NCBI GenBank assembly: GCA_037176705.1
Contig: CM073907.1
Coordinates: 15,965,001 to 16,029,000, forward strand
Direction: 5' to 3'
Origin: Molossus alvarezi
Lineage: Eukaryota; Chordata; Mammalia; Chiroptera; Molossidae
Length of the DNA: 64,000 bases
The notes beneath the pieces were generated by a model, which made no database searches, had not been told where the DNA came from, and saw only the letters and a program-made list of their open reading frames with translations. The translations under genes and the position numbers were made by a program. This document shows, piece by piece, positions 1-11,888 of this stretch. Within the stretch, counting starts at the first letter, position 1; each line of letters starts with the position of its first letter.

Positions 1-614
1 ATTTTCTGGTTCTGGTTGCCTCTCATCCCACATCTCCACAACCTTCCAGATGTCCTCTCCATCCATGACAATCTGCTTCCCAGCAATTAATTCTCCCTGA
101 CAGGCTTCCTCCTCCTTCTCCTCTCCCTGCTCCTCACTTTCTGGACACAGCATGACTTCATCCTCCTTCTCCAGTTGCAACAGCTGTATAGGCACCGCAT
201 CTTCCTGCCTCCCCAGGTCCAGATCTAGAAAAACCTCCTCCCCTCCCCTCAGCATGCTCCAGCCTGAAGCCCTGCTGCTCCTGGTGAAAGTGATGCCCGG
301 ACAACAACCCCTCCTCCTCCTGCCAGGGCTCCTCACACTCAGGTCCCTGCTGATCCTCACCACCCTCCTCACAAAACCCTCCTCAGACAACACCTCTTCC
401 TGCCTTCCCAGCTCCACGTCAGGACAAACCTCCTCGCTGGTTGCCAATGCTGCTTTCCTGTCACCAGCTCCCCCTCCTGCATGTTGTCCTCCAGCTGAAG
501 CCCGCAATGTCCCCTCAGTACTGCCTCCACCCTCAGCTCCTGGACCTCACCGCCTTCTTGCACAAACATGGATATGAAAGGACCCTGGTCTGTCCCACTT
601 GGACCCTCCTCCAT
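1..614 (-). pseudogene. Acidic exon-like reading frame, possible TSPY-family first exon, broken and cut by window edge
   Basis: An ATG at 614 sits in a strong initiation context (AGCACCATGGAG) and opens a glutamate-rich reading frame on the minus strand. The frame changes along its length. The first part reads to a TGA at 369-371. A second frame, from about 437, contains ELGRQEEVLSEEG and later LDLGRQEDAV and EEQGEEKEEEACQGELIAGK, and stays open to base 1. The middle, about 240-360, is most acidic in the third frame. Two internal repeats are visible: EEVCPDVELGRQEEV against EEVFLDLDLGRQEDA, and QEGELVTGKQ against CQGELIAGKQ. TSPY-family first exons are acidic in this way, and a clear TSPY-like pseudogene lies at 53-54 kb on the same strand with a shared upstream block. 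The family assignment is therefore by context, not by a diagnostic motif. It could be another acidic testis-type gene. Confidence 0.4.
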
Positions 615-641
615 GGTGCTAATGCTCCCTAGTGTCTTCAC

Positions 642-1639
642 TGTTCAGGAGGGTCTCAGTCACCTCAGGGCCTCCTACAGGGACTAAAAGACCTAGGGGC
701 CTGAGGGGCCCACTGACCCCAAACACAGCCTGACTGGCGATAGGTCCTGTCAGAAGCCTGGTGGTGCCCGAAAGTAGGTGCTTCGAGCAGGGTGACTGCA
801 CAGCCCACGAAGTCCACTGCCTAAGCTGAAGCCTGTTTGGATACGGAACTTCCTGTATGCACCACTACCTATGGTGTATGCAAATGACATTGTGTCTAAG
901 TCACATGAATTGGCTGTCCTGCTGGCCATGCCCCGAGGCCTGTCCCACCCAACAGGCTCTGCAAGTCTCTTCCAATTAGAGCTCCCCAGTGGGCATCACC
1001 CCACACAGCCCCACCCTGAGGGGAGGCTGCCTCCTTCTCACCAGGAGCCCAGATTCACTGGGGAAGGCTGTCCTCCCTCCACACAGCTGGCCTTCCTGTG
1101 ACGCCTGCTGTTCACGCTGCATCTAACTGACGTTTCCCAGTCCAGTAGTTTCCCACCTCACTCTGTCCCTGGTCCTCAGTGACCCCTGGGAAACAGACAG
1201 GGCGATTGTCCTGGACAGTATAGCCTCTCCTGGCACATCGGGTAGCTGAGGTCCAAGGTACAGGCAGGGGAAGGCTGTGTTGGGATGGCCCTGATCCTCC
1301 ATCCTAGGAGAGTGCAAAGCTCAGGGAACCCAGACAAGGAAAAGACTCCTGCTTCCTCTTTAGATTCCCTTGTTCGCTCTGCCTTTGTTTCTGTGCTCTT
1401 TGCGGTGTGTCCTTGCGCCCAGCGTCTCTCACCTACCCCCCTGCACTGGGGTCAGTCATAGCCAGAAAGTGTCTCCAGTGCAGAAAAGAGTTGACCTGTA
1501 TGCTAATGCGCCCCAGTTCTTTTACTATGTCACTGATATTTCCCAGGAGAAGGGTTGAGAGAGATTCACCCTAGGAAGCAATCGAAATCTGATGTGAGAG
1601 TGAAACCTCTGTGCTCCAACTAGCTGATCCACAAGACCA
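642..1639. other. Unique DNA upstream of the acidic exon, nothing recognised
   Basis: The sequence is moderately GC-rich with only short random reading frames. If the minus-strand exon at 1-614 is real, its promoter would lie here, but I see no convincing TATA box or CpG island. Confidence 0.4.
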
Positions 1640-2010
1640 GGGACAGGACAGCTCCATTATGAAGACTTGCTCAGGAATGGAAACAGCTCTCCCTTCAGCC
1701 ATGGACATCCGTTCTGGTGATCAATAGAATTCAAACGCTATGATCCCATCTATTGTTCGATCCTTTCTAAGGCATTTGAAGACAACCATGTCTCCTCCAA
1801 AGCTCGACTCTGCAAAATGCCGGGTTCCATGACCCCTTTGAGAGCAGCACTGAGAGAGCTCTCTCTGGCTTGCTACCATGGCAGCACCAGCTCAGGGTAC
1901 TCTGCAGTGTTTGAATTCAAACAGGTACTTTCCAGCCACTGATACATCTGCAGGAATTTGGGGCTGTTCACACAGGAAATGGGACTGTGCCCCGAAACGT
2001 ACTATTGAAA
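1640..2010. repeat. Degenerate direct repeat, copy 1
   Basis: About 370 bp align by eye with 4,020-4,345 in the same orientation. Shared landmarks are tctcctccaaagctc / tctcctctaaagctg, then ttgagagcagcactgagaga / ttgagaggggcagtgagaga, then gatacatctgcagg / gatacttttgcagg, and finally a block ending gactgtgcc / gacattgtgc. The family is not recognised. It may be an old dispersed repeat or a local duplication. Confidence 0.45.
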
Positions 2011-3469
2011 CTATTAGGCTTTTTTGTCCCTGCTCTGGGTGCTAATGTTGGGGGCCCCCGCACTATTATCATCCCAGCTGACCATAAGCAAAAATACAGC
2101 TAAGGTTTATTTTTGCTCTGAATCCTGACAATTCTGGATTCTTTCTAAGGGCTATGCTTGTTTCAACAGCAGCAATGTAAGAGTGTGTAAACTTGTATGA
2201 AGAAAGTCATGGCAGGCTCCCAAGGTGAAATGCGATGAGTTCTGTTCCAGTTCAGGTGTCCTGTGCTACTCTTTCAACACTGCTTGAAAAAAATATTTTT
2301 TTTTTTTCTGTTTTTGCCTTCCCTCTAGGTGATTGGTTTCCTTTGGCTCACAGTGGATGAGACTATGACAAATTGTCCCATTTGTATGACTGACTGATGC
2401 AGGTGTTGTAGAGTGGCCCTGGCACATAAACCCAGGGCTTATGACATTCCTGGTGTGGGGAAAAACACCTGTAACCACCTCAGGTACTACAGTCAGGGTC
2501 TCCTATCCATCACTGTACACAGTGACAGTTTTGTGACCATTGTACAAGATCTATCACCAGAAGTCACTCAGTACATTTCTCCAACTCCCAGGCATTACCC
2601 TAAAGCACTGAATAAAAATTAAGGCATCTGGACCCTTGTCTCCAATTGCATAGCCTTGCTTCTCTGCCCCAATGTGGAAATTCCAGAAGTTGATCCTTCA
2701 TCGGCCTATTGTGAGGTCACCTACTACACACTACTGCATTTCCCTTGATAGAAACAACACAAAGAAGAAAACAGGTTTCATGTGTTTTATTATTATTTTT
2801 TAGGTCAATCTCAAGGTGGATGACATTTCCACTATAAAACTTCCACAGGCTATCCCCTCCACTTCCTTTCAACCTGAGTGGGAGGCCATCCAGAATCCCT
2901 CAGCATGGCTGGCACAGGGGCACAGTTTATGCATGTCTTGTCCTAGCTAGCCATATTGCAAGTTCTCTCCTGTGCTCTTCCGAATTTGGAGTGTTCCTTG
3001 GTACGCACACACACGTGCACATAAATGAACACTGACTCACGGTGTCCTGAGGAAGGAAGTGCCCCTTCCGAGTCACATTTCCCTTTCCTTCCCCAGTAAC
3101 TCTTATTGGCCTCCACAACCCGGTCACACTATCACCATTGTGAGCTTGGCAGAGGCACACTAATGGGGGATATAAAATCAGGAGGGAGCCTGAATTGGAA
3201 GTCCGGACAATGGATAGGGCACCGGAAAGTAGGACCTTGTTCAGATTTGTGGGTAGACCAAGGAAGTGCCAAAAGGACAAGAAATACTAATGCAGAAATT
3301 TGGTGAATCAACCGGTTCCTTCCCTAGGGGCCCACAAAAGTTTAGGTGCTCAGAGCACCTGAACCTTCTTGTACTCTGTGGGCACTAAGGTCTCCCGGTT
3401 GCCTTTATTCACCGACCTTCCCTCTCGCTATTACCCTGGGTACCTTCATTTGACTTGAGACTTTTTTCT
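2011..3469. other. Unique DNA, nothing recognised
   Basis: Only short chance reading frames are present, together with a 15-base T run near 2,293-2,307. No repeat family or exon could be supported. Confidence 0.4.
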
Positions 3470-3850
3470 ACAATTATTTTTGATAGGACAATCACAGGTA
3501 AAATAACTCACCACAAACTAAGCAGTGGGGCGGTCTCACATATAAGGTATTGAAGATCAAGCGGACGCAATGGAAAGTCCTATGGCTGGGGCACTGTAGC
3601 CTGTGATCTGGCTGACCTGAATGCCCCCAGAAAGGCTCACTCCGTGTGTTCCAAGTTAGCTCACCTTCTGTCTTTCTCCCCTTTCTCTCCTAGCTGTCCT
3701 TCCTTCTCTCTGTGTCTCCCTCCTCTCCCTGCCTGGATTTCACATTGACCACTGTAGCTATGTGCAGTTTAAACAAAATAAGTATTAATTTATATTTCAT
3801 AAAGATTTGCATGAATTTTTTAGAGAGACAGGAAGAGAAGGAGAGACAGA
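3470..3850. repeat. Paralogous block P1, left copy
   Basis: This block aligns with 55,745-56,118 in the same orientation. Both carry cacaaactaagcag / cacaaactgggcag, a GGTATTG..GATCAAG stretch, gatctggctgacctgaa / gtctggctgacctgaac, and agctgtccttccttctctct / agctgtctttccttctctct. Both then run into the same minus-strand SINE tail. Both copies lie on the upstream side of a minus-strand candidate gene (the acidic exon at 1-614 and the TSPY-like pseudogene at 53-54 kb), which suggests a larger duplicated unit. Confidence 0.7.
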
Positions 3851-3967
3851 AACATGGATGTGAGAAACATTCATCATCTACCTCTGGCATAGCCCCTAGT
3901 GGGGACCGAGCCAGCAACCCAGGCATGTGACCAGGAACCATGTTCCATCCTCTCATCCACACTGGCC
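3785..3967 (-). mobile_element. VES-like SINE, minus strand
   Basis: Read on the plus strand it starts with an A/T-rich tail and attttttagagagacagga, continues through the agaaacatggatgtgag body, and ends near the tRNA-like head (cactggccagac). Its start is shared with 56,045-56,118, so the insertion predates duplication of the block. Confidence 0.7.
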
Positions 3968-4019
3968 AGACAGAGATATACACTTTCCAAAAGAGATCCA
4001 AAGTATATTACAGATTTTG

Positions 4020-4345
4020 TCCTTCAGCATCCAATACCACATCGATGACCAACAGAATCTGGATCTTTGTGGTGCTTTCTTGGTGGGTCACTGAGAAACC
4101 TATATCTCCTCTAAAGCTGTGACAATGCACAAGACTAACTATAGATGGCTCTATTGAGAGGGGCAGTGAGAGACACCCTCTCTGCCTTGGGGGACACAAT
4201 AAAGCCCCATGGTGTGGTCAGCCAGGCAGAATATGTTTCAATATGTCCCAGTTGGCAGCTGATACTTTTGCAGGCATTCGCTGAAGCCAATAAAGAGAAT
4301 GACATTGTGCTCAAAACATGAGATTGGCTAAAGTTGGAACGAAAT
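4020..4345. repeat. Degenerate direct repeat, copy 2
   Basis: This is the partner of 1,640-2,010, in the same orientation about 2.4 kb away. The reading frames on either strand are broken in both copies, so I do not call a gene. Confidence 0.45.
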
Positions 4346-5965
4346 CCTATCCAAATTGCAAATGCAATGCTTGCCCACCCGCCCCTCACATGCTGCCCAG
4401 CTGACCCCAGGCAGAGGACAAGCTATGTCTTCCTTTGCATGATACATTCCTAACTTCTTCCCAAAGAGCTGTGATTTCTTTCAGCAGGAAAATGGGTGTA
4501 GGCAAACTGGCACACAGAAAGGCATGGGAGACTCCTGATCTTGAGCAAAAAGTAAGAATTGCTTCTGTGCAGTCTCCTCTGGGGAAGACTTTTCACCATT
4601 GCTTAACAGGCAAATAAACTATGTTCTTTAGGGGTTTCCTCTACCCTTGAACCTCTCATGGGTGTTATGCAACTCACTGTGTCCAAGTCTTCATTGCTTT
4701 GACACAGTTTAGCTTTTGTCCCTTTTGCATGACTTATGGATGCAGGCTGCTGCACTGCATGCCTGCCGACATTCACTCAGGACTGCACACCCAACTTTTT
4801 GTGTAAGAACACCCCTCTGAAGAAGAAGTAGTCCTGCACACTTCCTTGCTAGCCAGCCACAGAGATGAAGGGTGACTCTGCGTATTAAGTTTTCTTCTTC
4901 ACACGACCCTGCCTGAGTCTTTGGCAATCATGTCAATCTGAAAAGGACATCTCTCCTCTGTCATGTTCATGGCAGATGCATGATAATGTGAACAAAAGAG
5001 TGACTAACCAAACCATACACCACAACAGCCTGGGAGGCACAGCCATCTTAATTCATACCCATGCACAGTGACTTGCAAGCCTGCACTTCTAGGGTCTGCT
5101 TGATGCCTTCCTCAACTAGTTCCCAAGTGGCATCTAGAACACAGTGAGGCAATCAATATATGCTGAATGGATGAAGGCACAACATGATGGCCTTTGAGTT
5201 GCACCCAGAAGATCAGTGTGTCAGATACAGCAGGCGAATTTAGGTTCCCTAAAGATAATAATGTGCAATGATGTCTGCGATGGGCTCTGGTGCTTCAGTG
5301 AGTGTGAGATGGAGTTGGTTAGGATGCTGGTAGGGGAAGGGGTAATACCTGAGCTGGCAGCACTGGGCAGGCCTAACCTCTGGTTCAGGCCTGAGTGTGG
5401 GGAGGAACTGTTACATATCGCCAGAGGGACAAAGAGCTGTGTGTGATAGGCTGCCCATCAGGAATGATGGCTCAGAGGGCCCAGGAAAATAGAAGGACTG
5501 GGACAGTGATTACACAGAACAACCACTACTCTTGTCCCTCCAGTTGTCATGTGTGGGCTTTCCACTGGACACATCATGAAGGAAACCAAAAACTCAGCAG
5601 CCTAATAGTTCCTGCCATGATTCCAATAAATGGTAGAAAATCTATCTCCAAATCATGTGTAGAGACCCTGGTCCTGATGTGCAGAATTTCCCCTCCAGAG
5701 TAAATAAATACAAAGGACTATGAGCACTAGTTGTGTGGCTATAGAGACCAGATTGTACATGACAAAAAGATCAATGCTGACAGCATGTGGAAAAGGTCCT
5801 AAGATGCCCTGCCAGGCTGTTCTGTATGTGAAGTCATATCATGTGCTGGGTTACTCCTCTCATTACCCCACTAGTGTAATCATTATAAAGACAGACTATC
5901 TTGTTTACTGGAGTTCAATGTCCCAGAGTCATGCTATCGCACAGGTAATTTCCTATGCTCCCGAC
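4346..5965. other. Unique DNA, nothing recognised
   Basis: About 1.6 kb without a recognisable exon, RNA gene or repeat family. The reading frames are short and have no supporting motif. Confidence 0.4.
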
Positions 5966-6105
5966 ATGAGAGGGACACAACAAGTAGTTGCCTCCCATGT
6001 GACCCTGACCAGGACCAGGGACCAACTACAACTGATGTATGTGCCCCAGGCCAGAATTGAACAATGACTGGTCCACGGGCCGACGCTCTATGTGCAGAAC
6101 CAAAC
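5966..6105 (-). mobile_element. Old partial VES-like SINE, minus strand
   Basis: The string gttgcctcccatgtgaccct..gggaccaactacaactgat..tatgtgccccaggcc..gggccgacgctctatgtgc is the reverse complement of a diverged SINE body and tRNA-like head. The A-rich tail is missing or too decayed to see. Confidence 0.6.
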
Positions 6106-6790
6106 CACACAGTTACTGAATCAGAAACTCTTAATGTGGGAAATTATTTCCTTAAGATGTGCACTCAGGAAAAAGGTTTTGTTTTTCCCAGATTATATTT
6201 TTACACTTCAGGGTACCTGGTCACTTTCTTCAGGATTTATTATCTTTCATTGAGTTCAGGTATTTGTCACACTGCTTAGAAATACATGTTCTTTACAAAG
6301 CTTTTCTCTGATATCTCAATATCATAGAGGTACAATTTATACATGCCTCTTCCCCAAAACAACTTTGCTGTTTTAGACACTCCCCAGTAACAGAAAAATG
6401 GGATTTGAATTTTCTCCTTACATAGAAAAGTTCATACAGAAATCACTACTGTTTTTACTATCTGTTACCACACAGGCTGCCTCATGGGCTTCCTTCATGC
6501 CCTCCTACAGAAAAAGGCCAAAAATGTGAGCTACTTTGTGATGCAACAGGTGCAGGGTACACCCTATCTCGGAGAGGGTGAAATCGTTGGCCTCCTCTAG
6601 TACCTTGCTCACAACCGCTTAAGCAGGTTCCTTATCTGCTGATCCAGCAAAATCCATGCCCTCCTCCATAACCACCTCATCCACTGCCATAGCAGTCATC
6701 AGAGTGACTGTTTCCACCATCAGTCAGGGGAGGCACTCATGCTGGTGATGCTTCATGTGAGCTACCTATAAAGTCAAAGAGCAAATGGCC
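6106..6790. other. Unique DNA, nothing recognised
   Basis: No gene or repeat could be supported here. Confidence 0.35.
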
Positions 6791-7089
6791 CACCTTGAAC
6801 CACATTAAAAGACTTTTTATATCATTATAGCATGACAAATAAAATATTAAATCTTTGCAAAACATAGACATTTATGTGCCCATGCTGAGAAAATATCGAT
6901 AGTGCTGAGGTAGTGAAGGGATCTTACATCTATATCAAATAATGTTTAAGAGTCATAGTTTTAGCTATAAATGATTTTGAATACATGTTCAGGCACATTT
7001 TTCTAAAATGCTCTGCAAGCCTCACTTTTATATGGTCCCTAAGCTTTACACTATCAAACGTTCTATCTGACTGAAAAATGTTAAAACAG

Positions 7090-7340
7090 ATATAGCTGGT
7101 TTGGCTCAGAGGCTAGAGGATCTGTCCTGGTACCGAGAGTCTCAGGTTCGATTCTGATAAAGGGTGCGTACCTCAGTAGCTGTTCAATCTAGGCCCCAGT
7201 TAAAATGGTGGGGAGGAGGCCCATCAATGTTTCTCTGTCACATTGAAATTCTTCACACACTCTCTCTCTCTCTCTACCTCCCACCTTCCCACTCTATCTG
7301 AATAATCAATGTGAAAATATCCTAGGGTAGAATTTTTAAA
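7090..7340 (+). mobile_element. VES-like SINE, shared by all three units
   Basis: The tRNA-like head is tggtttggctcagaggctag with a B-box-like caggttcgattctg. A CT-rich body (tctctctctctctacctccc) and an A-rich tail follow. Orthologous copies stand at 27,047-27,300 and 39,224-39,480, so the insertion predates the split of units A, B and C. Confidence 0.75.
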
Positions 7341-7351
7341 AAATGTTAAAA

Positions 7352-7545
7352 TACCCCTGTCTGTTCTAACTCCTGTGGTATTGTTGGTAACAGTAGCAAA
7401 GTTTACAGGTTCATTTCCTAGAAGAGAGTATGTACCTGAGTGGCATGTTTTGTCCTAGGTTTAATGCTAGAGGAAACTCCTTCAGGTTTCTCTCTTTCTC
7501 TGTCGCTGGACCATAAAAAAACAAAACAAAACAAAAACAACAAAA
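7352..7545 (+). mobile_element. Second, diverged SINE in tandem with the first
   Basis: The head is decayed here, but the copies at 27,325 and 39,520 read tctgtgctggctcactggta and cccagtcagggct, a tRNA-derived SINE body. It ends in cctaaataaaa, here replaced by an A/C-rich run (aaaaaaacaaaacaaaacaa). Confidence 0.6.
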
Positions 7546-7770
7546 CAAAACTGTGAAGATACCTTGCACACACTGTAAAGACCGATGGCAAATATACCCT
7601 CCAGTGTACATGAGCAACAGACATAACAAAACAAAGACTATTAAATAATGTTCTTTAATAAGAAAAGGAGATGGCACAACCACGTTATCCCCCAAAGCAA
7701 TGTATTATATTAAAGAAGCTAATAAGAAAATAATTCAAAGGCATTTGAACTAATCCAAAGCTCACTGCAT

Positions 7771-7785
7771 ACATTGCCCTTTTTT
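7771..7785. repeat. Target-site duplication of L1-A, left
   Basis: The 15 bases acattgccctttttt are repeated exactly at 13,773-13,787. They bound the L1, and the left copy runs directly into the T run that is the L1 poly-A tail on the minus strand. Confidence 0.9.
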
Positions 7786-8028
7786 TTTAAATTTTTTATT
7801 GATTAATTTTTGTTAGAGATGATTCTCCTTTTCCCCCCACGAATTCCCCCCTCCCTCTCCCTCGCTGCCCCTTCCCCAGATTGTTGTCCATGTCCACTGT
7901 TCATGCATACATGCATATAAGTTCTGTGGTTCATCCCTCCCCAACCTCCCCCCTCCTTAGGAAATTGTCAGTTTGTACCCCGCTTCCACGTCTCTGGGAC
8001 TACCCCATTCCTCAAAATGTTATGATCA

Positions 8029-11000
8029 TTATATTCCACAAATAAGTGAGATCATATGAAATTTGTCTTTCTCTGTTTGGCTTGTTTCACTTAGGATAAT
8101 ACTTTCAAGGTCTCTCCATGTAGTCTCAAAGGATAAGAGATCTTTCTTTCTTACTGCTGTGTAGTACTCCATTGTGTATATGTACCAAGGCTTTTTGATC
8201 CATTCGTCTACTGATGGACACTTGGGCTGTTTCCAGATCTTAGCGATTGTAAATAGTGCTGCTACAAAGATGGGAGTACATATATTCTTTCTGATTGGTG
8301 TTTTATGCTTCTTAGGGTATATTCCTAGAAGTGGGATCACTGGGTCAAATGGAAGATCAATTTTTAATTTTTTGAGGTGACACCATATGGTTTTCCACAG
8401 TGGCTGCATCAGTCTGCATTCCCACCAGCAATGCACTAGAGTCCCCTTATCTCCACACCCTCACCAACACTTGTTGTTTGATGATTTGTTGATGGCAGCC
8501 ATTCTGACAGGTGTGAGGTAATACCTCATTGTTGTTTTAATTTGCATCTCTCTGATGATTAGTGATGATGAGCATTTCTTCATATGTTTCTTAGCCATTT
8601 GTATGTCCTGTTTGGAGAGGTGTCTATTTAGTTCCTCTGCCCATTTTTTAATTAAACTCTTTGTCTTCCTTTTGTGGAGTTGTATGAGTACTCTATATGT
8701 ATTGGAAATTAACCCCTTATCTGATATATCATTGGCAATTATGCTCTCCCATACAGTGTGTAGCCTTTCTGTTTTGATGATTGTATCTTTCGCTGTGCAG
8801 AAGCTTTTGAGTTTGATGTAGTCCCATGTGTTCATTTTCTCCTTTGTTTCTATTGCCTTAGGTGATGTGTCAGTAAAAATTCTGCTGCGTATGATGTCTG
8901 AAATTTTGTTGCCCACAGTCTCTTCTAGGATTTTTATGGATTCTTGAGTTACATTTAAGTCTTTTATCCATTTTGAGTTTATTCTGGTGTAGGGTATAAG
9001 TTGATGGTCTAGTTTCATTTTTCTGCAAATAGCTGTCCAATTTTCCCAGCACCATTTATTAAAGAGGCTGTCCTTACTCCACTGTATGCTTTTGTCACCT
9101 TTGTCAAATATTAATTGAGCATATTGCCTTGGGTCCATTTCTGGGCTCTCTATTCTGTTCCACTGGTCTATATACCTGTTCTTGTGCCAGTACCAGGCTG
9201 TTTTGATTATAGTGGCTTTGTAGTATAACCTGAAATCTGGTATTGTGATCCCTCCTACTTTGTTCTTCCTTTTCAAGATTGCTCTGGCTTTTCGAGGCCT
9301 TTTTTGATTCCATATGAACTTATGAAGCAATTGTTCTAATTCTGTGAAGTATGCCATTGGTATTTTGATGGGGATTGCGTTGAATCTATATATTGGTTTG
9401 GGTAATATGGACATTTTAATGATGTTAATTCTCCCAATCCATGAACAGGGTATGTGCTTCCACTTTTGTATATCTTGCTCTATTTCTTTTTTTAATGTCC
9501 TGTAGTTTTCTGCAAATAAGTCCTTTATTTATTTGGTTAAGTTTATTCCTAGGTATCTTAATTTTTTTGCCGCAATGGTAATTGGGATTGTTTTTTTAGT
9601 TTCTCTTTCTGTGAGTTCATCATTGGTGTATAAGAATGCCATAGATTTCTTGACGTTAATTTTGTATCCTGCTACTTTGCAGAATTCATTTATTAAGTCT
9701 AGTAAACTTTTGGTGGAGTCTTTGTGGTTTTCTATGTACAGTATCATGTCATCTGCGAATAATGACAGTTTCACTTCCTCCTTTAAAATCTGGATCCCTT
9801 TTATTTTTTCTTCCTGTTCGATTGCTGTGGCTAAGACTTTCAGTACTATGTTAAATAGGAGTGGCAAAAGTGGCATCCTTGCCTTGTTCCTGTTCTTAAG
9901 GGAAATGCTTTTAGTTTTTGCCTATTGAGTATGATGTTGGCTTTAGGTCTTTCATATATGGCCTTTATTATGTCTAGATATGATCCCTCTATTCCCACAT
10001 TGCTGAGCGTTTTTATCGGAAATGGATGCTGGATTTTGCCGAAGGCTTTTTTAGCATCTATTGATATGATCATGTGGTTTTTATTCTTCATTTTATTTAT
10101 GTGGTGTATCACATTTATTGATTTGTGAATATTGTACCAACCTTGCATCCCTGGGATGAATCCCACTTGGTCATGGTGGATAATTTTTTTGGTGTATTGC
10201 TGGATTCGATTTGCTAGTATTTTGTTCAGAATTTTGGCATCTATGTTCATCAGGGATATTGGCCTGTAGTTTTCTTTCTTTGTTCTGTCTTTTTCTTGTT
10301 TTGGAATTAGAATTATGCTGGCCCCATAAATTGAAAATGAAGTCTTCCTTTTTCTGGAATTTTTTGAAATAGTTTGAGGAGAAAGGGTATTAATTCTTCC
10401 TTAAATGTTCGGTAAAACTCCCCCGTAAAGCCATCCGGGCCTGGGCTTTAGTTTGCTGGGAGACTCTTGATTACATCTTCAATTTCTTCTGTTGTTATTG
10501 GTCTGTTCAAGTTTTCTATCTCTTCCTGATCCAGTTTTGGGAGACTATGTGTTTCTAGAAATTTGTCCATTTCACTTAGATTTTCGAATTTATTGCCATA
10601 TAATTGTTCATAGTAGTTGTTAACGATCTTTTGTATTTCTGTGGTGTCAATTGTTATCTCTCCTCTTTCATTTCTGATTTTATGTATGTGGGTTCTCTCT
10701 CTTTGTTTCCTCAGCTAAGGGTCCATCAATCTTGTTTATCTTTTTGAAAAACCAACTCTTTCTTTTATTGATCCTCTGAATTGTTTTTTTGGTCTCTATG
10801 TCATTTATTTCTGCTCTGATCCTTACTAATTCCTTCCTTCTACTTGCTCTGGGGTTTTCTTTTTGTTTGCTCTCTTTTTCTTTAAGTTGTGACGTTAGAT
10901 AGCTATTAGAGATTTTCCTTCTATTTTAAGGGAGGCCTGTAGTGCTATGAACTTCCCTCTCAGAACTGTTTTTGCTGCATCCCATAGATTTTGTGTTGTT

Positions 11001-11843
11001 GTGTCTTTATTTTCATTGGTTTACAGGAAGTTTTTAATTTCTTCATTGATCTGCTCGGTGACCCATTCATTGTTTAATAACATGCTGTTTAGCTTCCATG
11101 TGTTAAAATGTCTTTGTATGTTCTTCTTGCAATTGATTTCTAGTTTCATGCCATTGTGGTCTGAGAAGATGCTTGATATAATTTCAATCTTCTTGAACTT
11201 GTAGAGACTTAGTTTGTGCCCTAACATGTGATCTATCTTTGAGAATGTTCCATGTGAACTTGGGAAGAATGTGAATTCTGTAGTTTTGGGGTGTAGTTCT
11301 CTGTAGATATCTTTGAAATCCATTTGGTATAGTGTTTTATTTAGAGTCTCTGTTTCCTTGCTAATTTTTTGTCTAGAGGATCTATCCAGTGATGTGAGCG
11401 AGGTGTTGAAGTCCCCTGCTATGATTGTATTGCTATTGATTTCTCCTTTGAAGTCCTCCAATAGTGTTTTAATATATATTTTGTGCTCCTATATTGGGTG
11501 CATATATGTTTATCAAGGTTATATCTTTCTGTTGGATAGATCCTTTCAATATTACATAGTGCCTGCTTTGTCTCTAGTTATGGCCTTCATTCTGAAGTCT
11601 CTTTTATCAGATATAAGTATTGCTACCCCAGCTTTTTTTTTCTTTTCCATTTGCTTGAAAGATTTTATTCCATCCCTTCACTTTCAATCTATGTGAGTCT
11701 TTTGTTGTGAGGTGGGTCTCTTGTAAACAACATATAGATGAGTCATGCTTTCTTATACAATCAGCTACTCTGTGTCTTTTTATGGGAGCATTCAGTCCAT
11801 TTACATTTAAGGTGATTATTGATATGTACTTATTTATTGCCAT
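8029..11843 (-). pseudogene. L1-A ORF2 (endonuclease / reverse transcriptase), frame-broken
   Basis: L1 ORF2 encodes an APE-type endonuclease and a reverse transcriptase that carry out target-primed reverse transcription. The span, about 1,270 codons, matches the normal ORF2 length. The endonuclease start is visible (ISIITLNVNGLNAP, then CCLQETHLTTKDS), as is the reverse-transcriptase core with the catalytic box [12 protein letters not shown] near 9,760. The C-terminal part ends in SLICGI at 8,029. The frame changes between about 11,607 and 11,461, again before 10,250 and again near 9,850-9,876, and there are stops near 9,529 and 8,461. It cannot make a full protein. Confidence 0.93.
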
Positions 11844-11888
11844 TTTTGTTTAGTGTGGTTCTATTTTCCTTCTCATTTCTCCTGGTAA

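Larger units (their letters stand above)
6791..7785. repeat. Unit A, left part (paralogue of 26,766-27,735 and 38,933-39,925)
   Basis: The shared start is gacaaataaaatattaaatc, matching 26,796 and, with changes, 38,965. Collinearity continues through gttcaggcacatttt, two tandem SINEs and tcaaaggcatttgaactaatccaaag. Unit A is interrupted at 7,785 by L1-A and resumes at 13,773, so its two parts join across the insertion. Confidence 0.85.

Noticed and set aside
152..577. Plus-strand 141-residue Ser/Leu/Pro-rich frame
   Set aside because: It is the complement of the acidic minus-strand exon-like frame; the minus strand has the better start context and the internal amino-acid repeats.
8461..9414. 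A 317-residue open frame as a host gene
   Set aside because: It is the C-terminal part of L1-A ORF2 in the same frame as its neighbouring ORF2 pieces.
9533..9928. Plus-strand hydrophobic frame (and similar plus-strand frames over L1-B, L1-C and L1-D) as membrane proteins
   Set aside because: They are antisense shadows of A-rich L1 ORF2; the T-rich complement gives artificial Phe/Leu/Ile runs.
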